From assembly GCF_014384995.1 (NCBI RefSeq), contig NZ_JACRSY010000031.1, forward strand, positions 1 through 36,875: DNA of 36,875 bases. Reading direction: 5' to 3'. Origin of the DNA: Zhenhengia yiwuensis. Its GTDB lineage: Bacteria > Bacillota > Clostridia > Lachnospirales > Cellulosilyticaceae. Position 1 is the stretch's first letter, and each line of letters starts with the position of its first letter. The notes below the pieces were generated by a model. The model saw only the letters and a program-made list of their open reading frames with translations. It did no database searches and was not told the DNA's origin. Made by a program: the position numbers and the translations under genes. Positions 7,144-16,169 of this stretch are shown one piece after another.

Positions 7144-8313
7144 TTATTTAATGAAATACTTTAGACACTCATCGTTATGATCAAAAGTCTTGGTAAAAGA
7201 CTGAACAAGTGTAATAACCCTACTATCTTCTATGCTCTTTTCTACCTGAGCTATCCCTATAAGATGTAACTTAAGCATACGATAGTAAAGCATCATACGT
7301 TCATAGCTTAAAAATGGTGTAGCCCCATCTAGTGGAATACATCTTTCAAAAATATAATTCACCAGATAGTTTTCAAGTATATAACTTCTTTCCTGTATAA
7401 AAGGCTTAAAATAAGTTTTTTCCCCTTCTTCATAAAGCTTATAAGCCATTTCTTTATTAAAATCTATTAGCTCTAATCCTTCTACTACTTTATCTAGACA
7501 CGTCTCATATCTTTTAGAAGTTATCTTCTTTTCTTGCTTAAAAGTAGTCATTCTTTCTAAGAGCCTCATTATCTCTTGCTTATTAACAGAACAATCTTCT
7601 TTTGCTTTTGAAGCTTGCGCATCTAAGTGTTTTTTTCTGTATTCTTGTATAAAACTAGGTATTTTCTTTATACTACCTTGCTGCGTAAGCTTCGTAAGCT
7701 GCAGCATAAAGTCACCAAGTTGTTCCAATCTTTCTTCTATATTAAAGCGTCTATCTTGCACCATCTCGATCATCATCTGACGAATAACTTTAAAGTAATC
7801 CTGCCACTTACTGGCTTTATCTTCATTCACTACAAGTACAGCACTTAGTACAGATTCATTCATCTTATTTTCGGGTGCTCCAAAAGTCATAGGTGCTTCA
7901 TTAAGTAAAATAACTCTTGCAGCTTCTGGGCATGAAAATGTCAGTCCATATTCTAGTTCATTATTAATCTTATTAATGGTACGTGGGTAAAGAGTACACG
8001 TATGACTTAAATAACTTTCACCCAATTCACTATAAATATCACACCAGCCTTCTTTAGATAGGAAAGCACATCGGTTGTTTTTAAGCTTAATTTTAGCCGC
8101 GAATTCTGGAGTACTTTTATTTTTTCGGTCTACAAGGTCTTTATCTAATCTTGTACGTATCGAACTATTTTTTACTTTTTTATATTTTTTATAGGTTCCC
8201 TCATCCACTTCAATGGACCACCCTGCACAACATGTATCTTCACAAGCTCCACCTATACATTTGAAGTTTTTTAAGTAAGATGGCGCTCTTCTTATGACTT
8301 CTATATTTTTCAT
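7144..8313 (-). CDS. fliB: FliB-like protein (flagellin lysine-N-methylase family)
   Basis: 389 aa. The N-terminal cysteine cluster CIGGACEDTCCAGWSIEVD (about 19-37) and a later block CAFLSKEGWCDIYSELGESYLSHTC place it among clostridial proteins called flagellin lysine-N-methylase (FliB; CxxCxxCC-related PF03692). FliB in Salmonella methylates surface lysines of flagellin. No flagellar gene occurs in the window, so the target may be distant or the name may not describe its function. Its cysteines suggest a metal or iron-sulfur centre, by inference. ATG follows TAGGAG with 9-nt spacing. It is the first gene of a pair with the DUF554 gene. Confidence 0.75.
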   Translation of the reverse strand: MKNIEVIRRAPSYLKNFKCIGGACEDTCCAGWSIEVDEGTYKKYKKVKNSSIRTRLDKDLVDRKNKSTPEFAAKIKLKNNRCAFLSKEGWCDIYSELGESYLSHTCTLYPRTINKINNELEYGLTFSCPEAARVILLNEAPMTFGAPENKMNESVLSAVLVVNEDKASKWQDYFKVIRQMMIEMVQDRRFNIEERLEQLGDFMLQLTKLTQQGSIKKIPSFIQEYRKKHLDAQASKAKEDCSVNKQEIMRLLERMTTFKQEKKITSKRYETCLDKVVEGLELIDFNKEMAYKLYEEGEKTYFKPFIQERSYILENYLVNYIFERCIPLDGATPFLSYERMMLYYRMLKLHLIGIAQVEKSIEDSRVITLVQSFTKTFDHNDECLKYFIK

Positions 8314-8369
8314 AACTTACAGTCTCCTAAAATAATATTCTTTCCTTATTGTATAAGATAGGCAAAAAA

Positions 8370-8404
8370 AATCCTAGTCTCTATTTTTATAAAAGACTAG
8401 GATT
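8370..8404 (-). terminator. Antiporter gene terminator
   Basis: 11-bp perfect stem (8370-8380 with 8394-8404), 13-nt loop, followed on the minus strand by eight Ts. It lies 6 bp after the stop codon at 8411. Confidence 0.9.
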
Positions 8405-8410
8405 CTCTCT

Positions 8411-9625
8411 TTAGTGTACAAGTGCAGACTTTGCCTGAACTTGCTCATCTATAGCATCTTCCTTTTTATAAAGCACCTTTAAAATAATAGGCGTTATAAC
8501 AGAGGAAGTAATAACAAGGAATATAACACTTGTGAAGTATACAGGATCCATAAGTCCTGCACTTAACCCTTTTTGTGCAACAATAAGGGCTACCTCACCT
8601 CTTGCCATCATACCTACACCAATACGTAAAGCCTCGTGACTATTAAACCCAATAAGTTTAGCCCCTACACCACATCCAATAATCTTAGAGAGTAGAGCAA
8701 CTAAAACAAAACCTACAGAAAAGGCAAGTATAGTACCTGTTACACCATTAATTTCTGTTTTTAGTCCAATACTTGTGAAGAAAATAGGGCTAAAAATCAT
8801 ATAAGAACTGATATCTATTTTTTCTACAATATATTCTGAAGAACGAATATTACAAAGGATAATACCTGCTACATAAGCTCCTGTAATGTCTGCAATGCCA
8901 AAGTACTCTTCTGCTACATAAGCGAGTAATAGACAAAGGACAAAACCATAGATTGGTATTCTTCTTCTATGTGGATACTTTTTATCAAAGTATTTAAAGA
9001 GGTAATTTACTAAAACACCACCAATTGCTGCAAGAACAAAAAATGCCACTGTATTGAAAACAACTTTTCCAGGACTAACAGTTGGATTCTTAAGCCCTAT
9101 CACAAAAGTTAATAAAATAATACCTACAACATCATCGATAATGGCTGCACTTAAGATAGCAGTCCCTACTTTTCCCTTAAGTTTACCCATTTCACGAAGT
9201 GTCTCTACTGTAATACTTACAGAGGTCGCTGTAATAATAATTCCTATAAAAAGAGCTCTAAAAAATTCTTCACTCCCAACAGGTGAGAATCCCCCATGAA
9301 ATAAAGAATAAAGTACATAACCTCCCCCTAATGGTGTAACTACACCTAACACAGCAATACACATTGAGGCAAGCCCTGTATTTTTAAGTTCTTTTAAATC
9401 CGTTTCAAGACCTGCTGTAAACATAAGCATAATAACGCCTAGTTCAGCCATTTTTACTAAAAATTCACTTTCATTCACAAGTCCTAACATATTTGGGCCT
9501 ATTACAAGCCCTGCAATAAGGACACCGACTACTTGCGGAAGATGAATCTTCCTAAACGCAATACCAAATAATTTAGCGGCAATTAGTATAATCGCTAAAT
9601 CTAGAAAGAATTCATAAGAAAGCAT
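8411..9625 (-). CDS. CPA2-family cation/proton antiporter (KefB/NapA-like)
   Basis: 404 aa, about 12 hydrophobic segments. It belongs to the monovalent cation:proton antiporter-2 family: LPQVVGVLIAGLVIGPNMLG near the N-terminus, LMFTAGLETDLKEL (about 65), ATSVSITVETLREMGK, and the ion-binding double Asp in SAAIIDDVVGIILL (about 160). Later motifs are ITGAYVAGIIL and MMARGEVALIVAQKG. It lacks the C-terminal TrkA-N domain of KefB/KefC. I chose ATG 9623-9625 because AAGGTGGGG lies 5-6 nt upstream; a longer frame from TTG at 9664 would encode that site as protein. Likely role: exchange of sodium or potassium for protons. Single-gene unit. Confidence 0.85.
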   Translation of the reverse strand: MLSYEFFLDLAIILIAAKLFGIAFRKIHLPQVVGVLIAGLVIGPNMLGLVNESEFLVKMAELGVIMLMFTAGLETDLKELKNTGLASMCIAVLGVVTPLGGGYVLYSLFHGGFSPVGSEEFFRALFIGIIITATSVSITVETLREMGKLKGKVGTAILSAAIIDDVVGIILLTFVIGLKNPTVSPGKVVFNTVAFFVLAAIGGVLVNYLFKYFDKKYPHRRRIPIYGFVLCLLLAYVAEEYFGIADITGAYVAGIILCNIRSSEYIVEKIDISSYMIFSPIFFTSIGLKTEINGVTGTILAFSVGFVLVALLSKIIGCGVGAKLIGFNSHEALRIGVGMMARGEVALIVAQKGLSAGLMDPVYFTSVIFLVITSSVITPIILKVLYKKEDAIDEQVQAKSALVH

Positions 9626-9664
9626 ATCTTCCCCACCTTTATTTATATTAAAATCTTTTCCCAA

Positions 9665-9885
9665 CTTCCTATTATATACCTCTTATTTTAATATTCAACT
9701 TTTTAAAGCAGATCTAAAAATACTATCTATTTTAATCCTTAAAATTTTTCATCATTTTGCTTGTTTACTTCATCTATTTCCTCTATACATTTATAATGTT
9801 TTCATAAAAAAACACGCTAAACTCTCATCACTTTTATCATTGTGTATAATTTTAGGATATTTAACTTTATTATTTCTACATATCT
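9665..9885. other. Non-coding gap
   Basis: AT-rich stretch between the antiporter and radical SAM genes. I see no small ORF with a ribosome binding site and no convincing terminator hairpin. Confidence 0.6.
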
Positions 9886-10755
9886 TTAATATCTTTTTGC
9901 ATATCCACAGCGTTTACAAAGTTCCTCTACAGCACATCTGTTAGAAAATCCTTCATATAAGGCTTTTGCACGTTCTGAGTTAATAATCTCTTCAAGTGGC
10001 TTCTCAAATAAATTGCCTAGTGGAATATTGCCCTCACTATCTAAACAGCATGGTACTACTGTTCCATCTACATGAATACCAATTTGGTCTCTTAAGCCAT
10101 AACAAAACACTTTACTTGTCTCATCTAATTTATCCATATCTGGCCATTCAAACTTCTCAGCCATATTGAGATAGAGATGATGCCCAAGTTTAATACCTTG
10201 CTTATGCTGAAGTAGCTGTCTAATATTCACCTCAGGATTTAATTTTTCCTCTAACAACTCAAGAATATGGCTATTTAAAGTATTACTTGCTTTAAGCTCC
10301 TCACTATCCATATTCCAAAGCCTAATCGAACATATCATTTCTGTCTTCTTAGTTGCTTCTTGAGCGAAATCTGTAATATGATTTACATACGTTTCAAGCT
10401 CCACCTCACTTTGATTGGCTTCAAAACTATGAAGTGAAATATTTACCTGTCTCAAAGCAGGTGCATTTAAAAGAATCTCCTTCACTTTAGGGAGTAAGGT
10501 TCCATTAGTTGTCATATTAACAGTAAGACCTGCCTCATAACTTAAGTCTAAATACTCCTTAAGCCTTGGGTGAAGCGTAGGCTCTCCCATAAGATGTAGA
10601 TAAATATAATCCGTATAAGGCTTAACAGCTTGCAAAATATGTTTAAAAGCGTCTGTCTCCATCATAGTGAGTTTTCTTTTTGTTTTCGGACAGAAATTAC
10701 AACTTAAATTACAAATATTTGTAATCTCAATATAAACCTTTTTAAATCTTTTCAT
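9886..10755 (-). CDS. Radical SAM protein with SPASM-type C-terminus
   Basis: 289 aa. The cluster motif CNLSCNFC gives CX3CX2C at Cys15, Cys19 and Cys22. LHLMGEPTLHP (about 53-63) and MTTNGTLL are typical of the radical-SAM barrel. The C-terminal half has further cysteines: VFCYGL, VPCCLDSEGNIPLGN and CAVEELCKRCGY. These match the SPASM pattern that holds auxiliary iron-sulfur clusters. SPASM proteins often modify peptides or proteins, but no precursor peptide or partner is visible next to it, so its substrate is unknown. Start ATG at 10753-10755. It is a lone gene between two terminator-bounded units. Confidence 0.85.
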   Translation of the reverse strand: MKRFKKVYIEITNICNLSCNFCPKTKRKLTMMETDAFKHILQAVKPYTDYIYLHLMGEPTLHPRLKEYLDLSYEAGLTVNMTTNGTLLPKVKEILLNAPALRQVNISLHSFEANQSEVELETYVNHITDFAQEATKKTEMICSIRLWNMDSEELKASNTLNSHILELLEEKLNPEVNIRQLLQHKQGIKLGHHLYLNMAEKFEWPDMDKLDETSKVFCYGLRDQIGIHVDGTVVPCCLDSEGNIPLGNLFEKPLEEIINSERAKALYEGFSNRCAVEELCKRCGYAKRY

Positions 10756-10856
10756 ATCGTCACCTATTATCTTAATTTCTTTATAAAATGTCTTTAACCT
10801 TATTTATCTTAATTGTATTTAGCATTTCTCATTATAGCATAATTTGCCCATAAAAA

Positions 10857-10882
10857 AATAAGGAGTACGAATACTCCTTATT
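10857..10882 (-). terminator. Terminator of the FUSC-type gene
   Basis: 11-bp perfect stem (10857-10867 with 10872-10882), 4-nt loop, then seven Ts on the minus strand. It starts directly after the stop codon at 10884-10886. Confidence 0.9.
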
Positions 10883-10883
10883 G

Positions 10884-12770
10884 TTATATAGCCTCCTCTT
10901 GTAAGATATTAAGCATAATACCTAAAATAACTTTATCATTAATCCCCTTCACCCTATCCATATGCTTTTGTATACCTTCAATAACAGGGAGAATATCCTG
11001 TTTGTCAGCATTCGATATTGTCTTAATATCTTCTAATATATGCTGAATATCTACTTCTTTAATTTTATTCTCACTAATCCAAATATAAAGTTCATAAATA
11101 TTAGTAAGTAGTAAACAACGCGCTTTTTCTAATTTTTCTACTGTCTCATCTACTACAATTTGATTATTTAACCTTAATTGTTCTTCAATAAGAGAGGCTA
11201 TAATGAGAAGATTTTTAATACGATGTTTACACTCCCTACCTTGTGCTACTTCATATACTGCTTTAAACATTTCAGCAATCGTTTCTTTATACATTTTCTT
11301 TAGCTGTTTATTATGGTCATCTATTCTAAATGGGAAAACGAATTTATTAAGTAAACTCGCAATAAGTGCCCCCAATGCTACAAAGATAATGCGATTGATA
11401 GTAAATACTTGTGTATTCCCCATTAATGCTACTGCCCCAATAGCTGATACCGTTACACAAATAGTACTATAACGATACGCTGCTAAATAACTACCAATAT
11501 AACCTGCTAACATTAAAATCATTGTACGTATAGTGAGATCTTGGAATACCCCAAATAAAAGAGTAACAATAATGCCCCCTACTACTGTAGCAAATAAACG
11601 ATCTTTTACCTTTTGCTTTGACAATTCATAGATTGGTACAATAAGTGAAAGGACAGTAAACATGATCCATCTGCCTTCTGATAAATTGAAGAAGTCCGTT
11701 ATAAAACCTGCTAACGTAATCCCTATAGCTAGGCGCATAGCATATGAAAATTTAATAGAATCCCTATTAATAGCACCATTTAAAATGATACTTTTTTTAT
11801 ATTCATTAGGAATATCTTCAAGCTTTTTAACACTATTATAGTGTTCTTCTTTTAAAGTCTCTAAAGCCTTAAAATTATTCTCTAAAAATCCTAAATGATT
11901 AAGAATCTCTAAAGAAGTAGTATCCTTAAGTTGCTTATCTTCATATTTATTAAATAGCTGCTGCAATACTTGCTTTAGCTGCTTAACATATGCAGTATCA
12001 TTAAGGCAATCTTTAAGTTTATCAAGGTATTTCATTAGGTCATCAATAACTTCCTGCTGCACACCTGTATAGCTCATCTTATCTAATAAATAAGATATCT
12101 TTTGTAAGGAAACAGATAAATTAAGCTTAATCATTCCCTCTTCTGTAAGATAAAAATCATTTTCTCTTTTATCATAAAGTAATCTTCTAAATTCATGAAG
12201 GGTCCGATTAATCTCTTTATCTATACATTCATAACCCTTATCCTCTTTAATACTAATAGCTTTTTGAGTAAGGCTTGTACATGCTCTTTCCAATAGCTTA
12301 TTCCCTGTTTTTGTAAGCTTCCCTTTATTCGTTAAAAGCTGCATGCCCATAATGGTTACCGCTCCAACTATTAAAGCTAATAACCTCATAGGAAGTTTTT
12401 CAGCTGGAACAGGTGATGCTAGGATAAATAAATATTGAAGAATAAAAGGTAAATACATTGGTTTCTTCAAATTATATAAAAGAGAGTGTCCTAATATAAA
12501 AATTGCCATAAAGTTAACAGGTATTGCAATCCACATATTAGTGCTAGCAAGTGTTGCTGTACATCCAATAAATAAATTTAACCCTATTAATTTCATAGTA
12601 TTTTTCCACGGTGCAATAGTTAAATCTCTTTCCAAAAACATTAATAGGGCTGTAATAGAAGTTACACCAATTAATGCATTTTCAGCTCCGAAAATGGTTT
12701 TAAACAAAGTAATAAAACCAACGATACATACAAATACAATAGTCTTTGATAAAATAATTTTTTTGTTCAA
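10884..12770 (-). CDS. FUSC-like membrane protein (putative aromatic acid exporter family)
   Basis: 628 aa. Two membrane domains (about residues 8-150 and 330-470, each with around five to six hydrophobic segments) flank long helical cytoplasmic regions. This duplicated layout is typical of FUSC/ArAE-type proteins (PF13515, PF06081), which include fusaric acid resistance and aromatic acid efflux proteins. Motifs seen: WIAIPVNFMAIFILGHSL in the first half and GRWIMFTVLSLIVPI and VVGGIIVTLLFG in the second. The start is TTG at 12768-12770, supported by AGAGGG 5-6 nt upstream. The substrate cannot be read from sequence. A 40-aa membrane peptide gene on the same strand ends 173 bp upstream. Confidence 0.8.
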   Translation of the reverse strand: MNKKIILSKTIVFVCIVGFITLFKTIFGAENALIGVTSITALLMFLERDLTIAPWKNTMKLIGLNLFIGCTATLASTNMWIAIPVNFMAIFILGHSLLYNLKKPMYLPFILQYLFILASPVPAEKLPMRLLALIVGAVTIMGMQLLTNKGKLTKTGNKLLERACTSLTQKAISIKEDKGYECIDKEINRTLHEFRRLLYDKRENDFYLTEEGMIKLNLSVSLQKISYLLDKMSYTGVQQEVIDDLMKYLDKLKDCLNDTAYVKQLKQVLQQLFNKYEDKQLKDTTSLEILNHLGFLENNFKALETLKEEHYNSVKKLEDIPNEYKKSIILNGAINRDSIKFSYAMRLAIGITLAGFITDFFNLSEGRWIMFTVLSLIVPIYELSKQKVKDRLFATVVGGIIVTLLFGVFQDLTIRTMILMLAGYIGSYLAAYRYSTICVTVSAIGAVALMGNTQVFTINRIIFVALGALIASLLNKFVFPFRIDDHNKQLKKMYKETIAEMFKAVYEVAQGRECKHRIKNLLIIASLIEEQLRLNNQIVVDETVEKLEKARCLLLTNIYELYIWISENKIKEVDIQHILEDIKTISNADKQDILPVIEGIQKHMDRVKGINDKVILGIMLNILQEEAI

Positions 12771-12943
12771 TAGTCCCTCTGCCTCCCTTTTATGTCACTT
12801 TCATTTTCTCTCTTTAATATACTTGCTACACATTACCTTTTTAGTTGACTTCCTTTTATTTTAACATAGAATTATGAAAATCCTGTAATGAGTTATAGAA
12901 TCGCCCCTATAATTGTTAAATTATTATTCTTTCATTTTTCTAA

Positions 12944-13066
12944 CTATCTCCTCTGATATATTCTAGTTCCTCTATCTATTCTATCCTTTTCATAGTAGCC
13001 TGCTACACCAGTTAGAATAAGTAGACATCCCATTATAATCAGTATACCCTTTATGATCTCTTTCAC
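12944..13066 (-). CDS. 40-aa single-pass membrane peptide
   Basis: GTG at 13064-13066 follows AGAGGGG with good spacing. The frame encodes KEIIKG, then a hydrophobic run ILIIMGCLLILTGVAGYY (about residues 8-25), then a charged, arginine-rich tail ending RIYQRR before TAG at 12944-12946. This layout (short N-terminus, one membrane helix, basic cytoplasmic tail) and the ribosome binding site argue for a real gene. I recognise no family. It is on the same strand as the FUSC-like gene 173 bp downstream and may share its transcript. Confidence 0.6.
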   Translation of the reverse strand: MKEIIKGILIIMGCLLILTGVAGYYEKDRIDRGTRIYQRR

Positions 13067-13374
13067 TAAAACCCCTCTTTTCTCCTAAACGACTGTTTAT
13101 CTAACCCCAATAAGTACTATGACTTTTCTTTTTTAATGTATGAGAGTTCTTTCTTTTTAATGTTAGCTCTACTACCTTATATATTAAATTTCATCATAAG
13201 CATAAATATTATATTTATACTAATTATATTTTATATCCATTTTTCTAAAATTTACTTTACTTATGAAAATCAACAATTATAAAATATGCACAATTAATAA
13301 TTTATTTTTATTATATTTTTGTTATATTTTTACATAAACTAACTATTTTTTATAAATTTTATTTCGTTAAACAT
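13067..13374. other. AT-rich region upstream of adhE
   Basis: Very AT-rich sequence with no supported ORF. It lies between the 40-aa gene (leftwards) and the adhE promoter (rightwards), so it should hold both 5' control regions. A short direct repeat, CTTTTTAATGT, occurs near 13130 and 13160. I see nothing else. Confidence 0.5.
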
Positions 13375-13403
13375 TTGACAATACTTTACCAAAGTGTTAT
13401 TAT
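13375..13403 (+). promoter_or_regulatory. adhE promoter
   Basis: TTGACA (13375-13380), a 17-bp spacer, and TATTAT (13398-13403) form a near-consensus sigma-A promoter. Transcription would begin near 13410, giving a leader of about 90 nt. Confidence 0.8.
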
Positions 13404-13409
13404 TTGATT

Positions 13410-13427
13410 ATGTTAAAAAATAAACAA
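13410..13427. promoter_or_regulatory. Candidate Rex operator at the adhE start site
   Basis: ATGTTAAAAAATAAACAA matches the Rex consensus TTGTTAANNNNTTAACAA at 12 of 14 fixed positions and overlaps the expected transcription start. Rex senses NADH/NAD+ and represses adhE genes in clostridia. The site is called by eye; the regulator gene is not in the window. Confidence 0.55.
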
Positions 13428-13500
13428 TAAAAAACTTCGACATCACGACTCAGCTAGTTATCTATAAAAAATTTTAATATTTTATAAGGGGGCTATTATA

Positions 13501-16116
13501 ATGGCTGAAGAGAAGAAAGTTAAAACTGCTGCACCTGTAATCGATGCACAAGCTATGGTGAACGAATTAGTAGAAAAAGCTGATAAAGCACTTGAGGAAT
13601 ATATGAAACTCACTCAAGAGCAAGTTGATGCCATTACACAAGCAATGGCACTTGCTGGTTTATCTGCTCAAATGAAACTGGCTCAAATGGCTGTAGAAGA
13701 AACTGGGCGCGGTGTCTTTGAGGATAAAGTTACAAAAAATATTTTTGCTACAGAATATATCTACCATAGTATTAAACATGATAAAACTGTAGGTATTATT
13801 GAAGATAATGATGATGAAGGCTATACAGAAATTGCTGAACCAGTTGGCATCGTATGTGGTGTTACACCTACAACGAACCCTACTTCAACAGCAATGTTCA
13901 AAGCAATCATCTGTGCTAAAACACGTAATCCTATCATCTTTGGATTCCATCCATCTGCACAAAATTGCTCTCGTGAAGCAGCTAAAATCGTAAGAGATGC
14001 TGCTATTGCTGCTGGTGCTCCTGAAAACTGTGTACAATGGATTGACCACCCATCAATCGAAGCAACTACAGCACTTATGAATCATCCAAAAGTAGCTATG
14101 ATTCTTGCTACAGGTGGTTCTGCTATGGTTCGTTCAGCTTACTCAGCTGGTAAACCAGCACTTGGTGTTGGCCCTGGTAACGTACCTGCTTTCATTGAGA
14201 AAACAGCTAACCTTGAACAATCTCTTACAGATCTTATGCTTTCAAAAGCATTTGATAATGGTATGATCTGTGCTTCTGAACAAGCTGCTATCATCGAAGC
14301 GCCTATTTATGATAAAGCAGTAGCTTTCATGAAAAAATTTGGATGCTACTTTGCAACTAAAGAAGAAATTAAAAAACTTGAACCAATTGTAATCAATCCT
14401 GAAAAACAAATGGTTAACCCAGATATCGTAGGTAAATACCCTTATGAAATTGCAGCACTTGCTGGCATTACTATTCCAAAAGAAACAAAAGTGCTTTGCT
14501 GTGAAATTGACGGCGTGGGTGAAGCTTATCCTCTTTCAAGAGAAAAACTTTCTCCAGTACTTGCTGTTGTAAAAGCGAAAGATGTAGAAGATGGTATCTC
14601 CAAAGCTGAAGCAATGGTTGAACTTGGTGGACTTGGCCATACAGCTGTTATCCATTCAACAAATGAAAAACTTGTTGAAGAATATGGTGAAAGACTTAAA
14701 GCTTGTCGTATCATTGTAAACTCTCCTTCTGCTTTCGGTGGTATCGGTGATGTATACAACTCTATGATGCCTTCATTAACACTTGGTTGTGGTTCATACG
14801 GACGTAATTCTACTTCATCTAACGTAACAGCTATGAACTTAATTAATAAGAAAAGGGTGGCAAAAAGACGCGTGAATATGCAATGGTTTAAAATTCCAGA
14901 AAAAATCTATTTTGAAGCAGGTTCTGTACAATATCTAGCAAAGATGCCTAACATCTCTCGTGCACTCATTGTTGCTGACCCAATGATGGTAAAACTAGGC
15001 TATGTAGATCGTGTGCTTTACCAACTCAATAAAAACCAAAATAAACTTGCTATTGAAATCTTCAGCGATGTAGAACCAGATCCAGACCTTGAAACAGTAA
15101 GAAAAGGTGCTGAACTTATGAAGTCATTCAAACCAGACGTAATTATTGCACTTGGTGGTGGTTCTGCAATGGATGCTGGTAAAGCTATGTGGTTATTCTA
15201 CGAATACCCAGAAGCTGACTTTATCGGTATGGCTCAAAAATTCTTAGATATTAGAAAACGTGTTTATAAATTCCCTCATATGGGTAAATATGCTAAATTC
15301 GTAGCTATACCAACAACATCAGGTACAGGTTCTGAAGTAACATCATTCGCAGTTATCTCAGATAAATCTAAAAATATGAAATACCCTCTTGCTGACTACG
15401 AATTAACTCCAGACGTTGCTATCATTGACCCAGAGTTCGTTATGAGTGTTCCTGCTGGTCCAACAGCGGATACAGGTCTTGACGTATTAACACATGCTAT
15501 TGAAGCTTATGTATCTGTGCTTGCTTCAGACTATACAGATGCACTTGCTATGAAAGCAATTGAACTTGTATTCGAATACTTACCACGTTCATATAAATTT
15601 GGTGCAAATGACCCAGAAGCTCGTGAAAAAATGCACAATGCTTCATGTATTGCAGGTATGGCCTTCACAAATGCATTCCTTGGTATCAACCACTCACTTG
15701 CTCATAAACTTGGTGGCGAGTTCCATATTGCTCATGGTCGTGCAAATGCTATTCTTCTTCCACACGTTATTGAATACAATGGTGAAACAAATCCAACTAA
15801 ATTTATGGCATTCCCTAAATACGGTAAATTCGTAGCACCAGAAAGATACGCTCAAATTGCTAAACGTTTAGGCCTTCCAGCTTCTACTACAGAAGAAGGT
15901 GTTAAATCTTTAGTAAAAGCCGTTAAAGACTTAATGAAAGAACTTAATATCCCATTCACACTTAAAGAAATGGGAGTAGATGAAAAAGTTTACCTTGAAA
16001 AAATCAAAGACTTATCCTATAAAGCCTTCGAAGACCAATGTACTACAGCTAACCCAAGACTTCCAAAAGTACATGAGTTAGAAGATCTTTACAAAAAAGC
16101 TTACTACGGTAAATAA
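13501..16116 (+). CDS. adhE: Bifunctional acetaldehyde/alcohol dehydrogenase
   Basis: 871 aa, the usual AdhE length. The N-terminal half (about 15-440) is a CoA-acylating aldehyde dehydrogenase: NAD-site pattern ATGGSAMVRSAYSAGKPALG and catalytic Cys257 in FDNGMICASEQ. After a linker (about 450) comes an iron-dependent alcohol dehydrogenase with GGGSAMDAGK and metal-binding histidines in HSLAHKLGGEFHIAHGRAN. It converts acetyl-CoA to ethanol with two NADH and forms helical spirosomes in known cases. ATG follows AAGGGGG. It stands alone between its own strong promoter with a Rex-like site and a terminator. Codon choice is more biased (GCT, GGT, CTT) than in its neighbours, which suggests high expression. 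Confidence 0.97.
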   Translation: MAEEKKVKTAAPVIDAQAMVNELVEKADKALEEYMKLTQEQVDAITQAMALAGLSAQMKLAQMAVEETGRGVFEDKVTKNIFATEYIYHSIKHDKTVGIIEDNDDEGYTEIAEPVGIVCGVTPTTNPTSTAMFKAIICAKTRNPIIFGFHPSAQNCSREAAKIVRDAAIAAGAPENCVQWIDHPSIEATTALMNHPKVAMILATGGSAMVRSAYSAGKPALGVGPGNVPAFIEKTANLEQSLTDLMLSKAFDNGMICASEQAAIIEAPIYDKAVAFMKKFGCYFATKEEIKKLEPIVINPEKQMVNPDIVGKYPYEIAALAGITIPKETKVLCCEIDGVGEAYPLSREKLSPVLAVVKAKDVEDGISKAEAMVELGGLGHTAVIHSTNEKLVEEYGERLKACRIIVNSPSAFGGIGDVYNSMMPSLTLGCGSYGRNSTSSNVTAMNLINKKRVAKRRVNMQWFKIPEKIYFEAGSVQYLAKMPNISRALIVADPMMVKLGYVDRVLYQLNKNQNKLAIEIFSDVEPDPDLETVRKGAELMKSFKPDVIIALGGGSAMDAGKAMWLFYEYPEADFIGMAQKFLDIRKRVYKFPHMGKYAKFVAIPTTSGTGSEVTSFAVISDKSKNMKYPLADYELTPDVAIIDPEFVMSVPAGPTADTGLDVLTHAIEAYVSVLASDYTDALAMKAIELVFEYLPRSYKFGANDPEAREKMHNASCIAGMAFTNAFLGINHSLAHKLGGEFHIAHGRANAILLPHVIEYNGETNPTKFMAFPKYGKFVAPERYAQIAKRLGLPASTTEEGVKSLVKAVKDLMKELNIPFTLKEMGVDEKVYLEKIKDLSYKAFEDQCTTANPRLPKVHELEDLYKKAYYGK

Positions 16117-16126
16117 TCTATAAATA

Positions 16127-16167
16127 AAAAAGAAGCAGATAGCACCTATAGCTACCTGCTTCTTTTT
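16127..16167. terminator. Bidirectional terminator between adhE and the 59-aa gene
   Basis: Arms 16127-16138 and 16156-16167 pair over 12 bp. Four more pairs (16140-16143 with 16151-16154) lie inside, separated by one position that is a G-U pair only in minus-strand RNA. T-rich runs follow on both strands. It serves adhE (plus) and the small gene ending at 16170 (minus). Confidence 0.85.
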
Positions 16168-16169
16168 AT

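Noticed and set aside
8411..9664. Longer antiporter start at TTG 9664
   Set aside because: The extra 13 residues translate the AAGGTGGGG ribosome binding site, and the family homology begins at the internal ATG.
10755..10755. Radical SAM/SPASM protein as a peptide-modifying (RiPP) maturase
   Set aside because: No short precursor gene, exporter or peptidase is next to it; its neighbours have their own terminators.
13067..13374. Further small genes in the region before adhE
   Set aside because: Short frames exist but none has a ribosome binding site or a protein-like composition.
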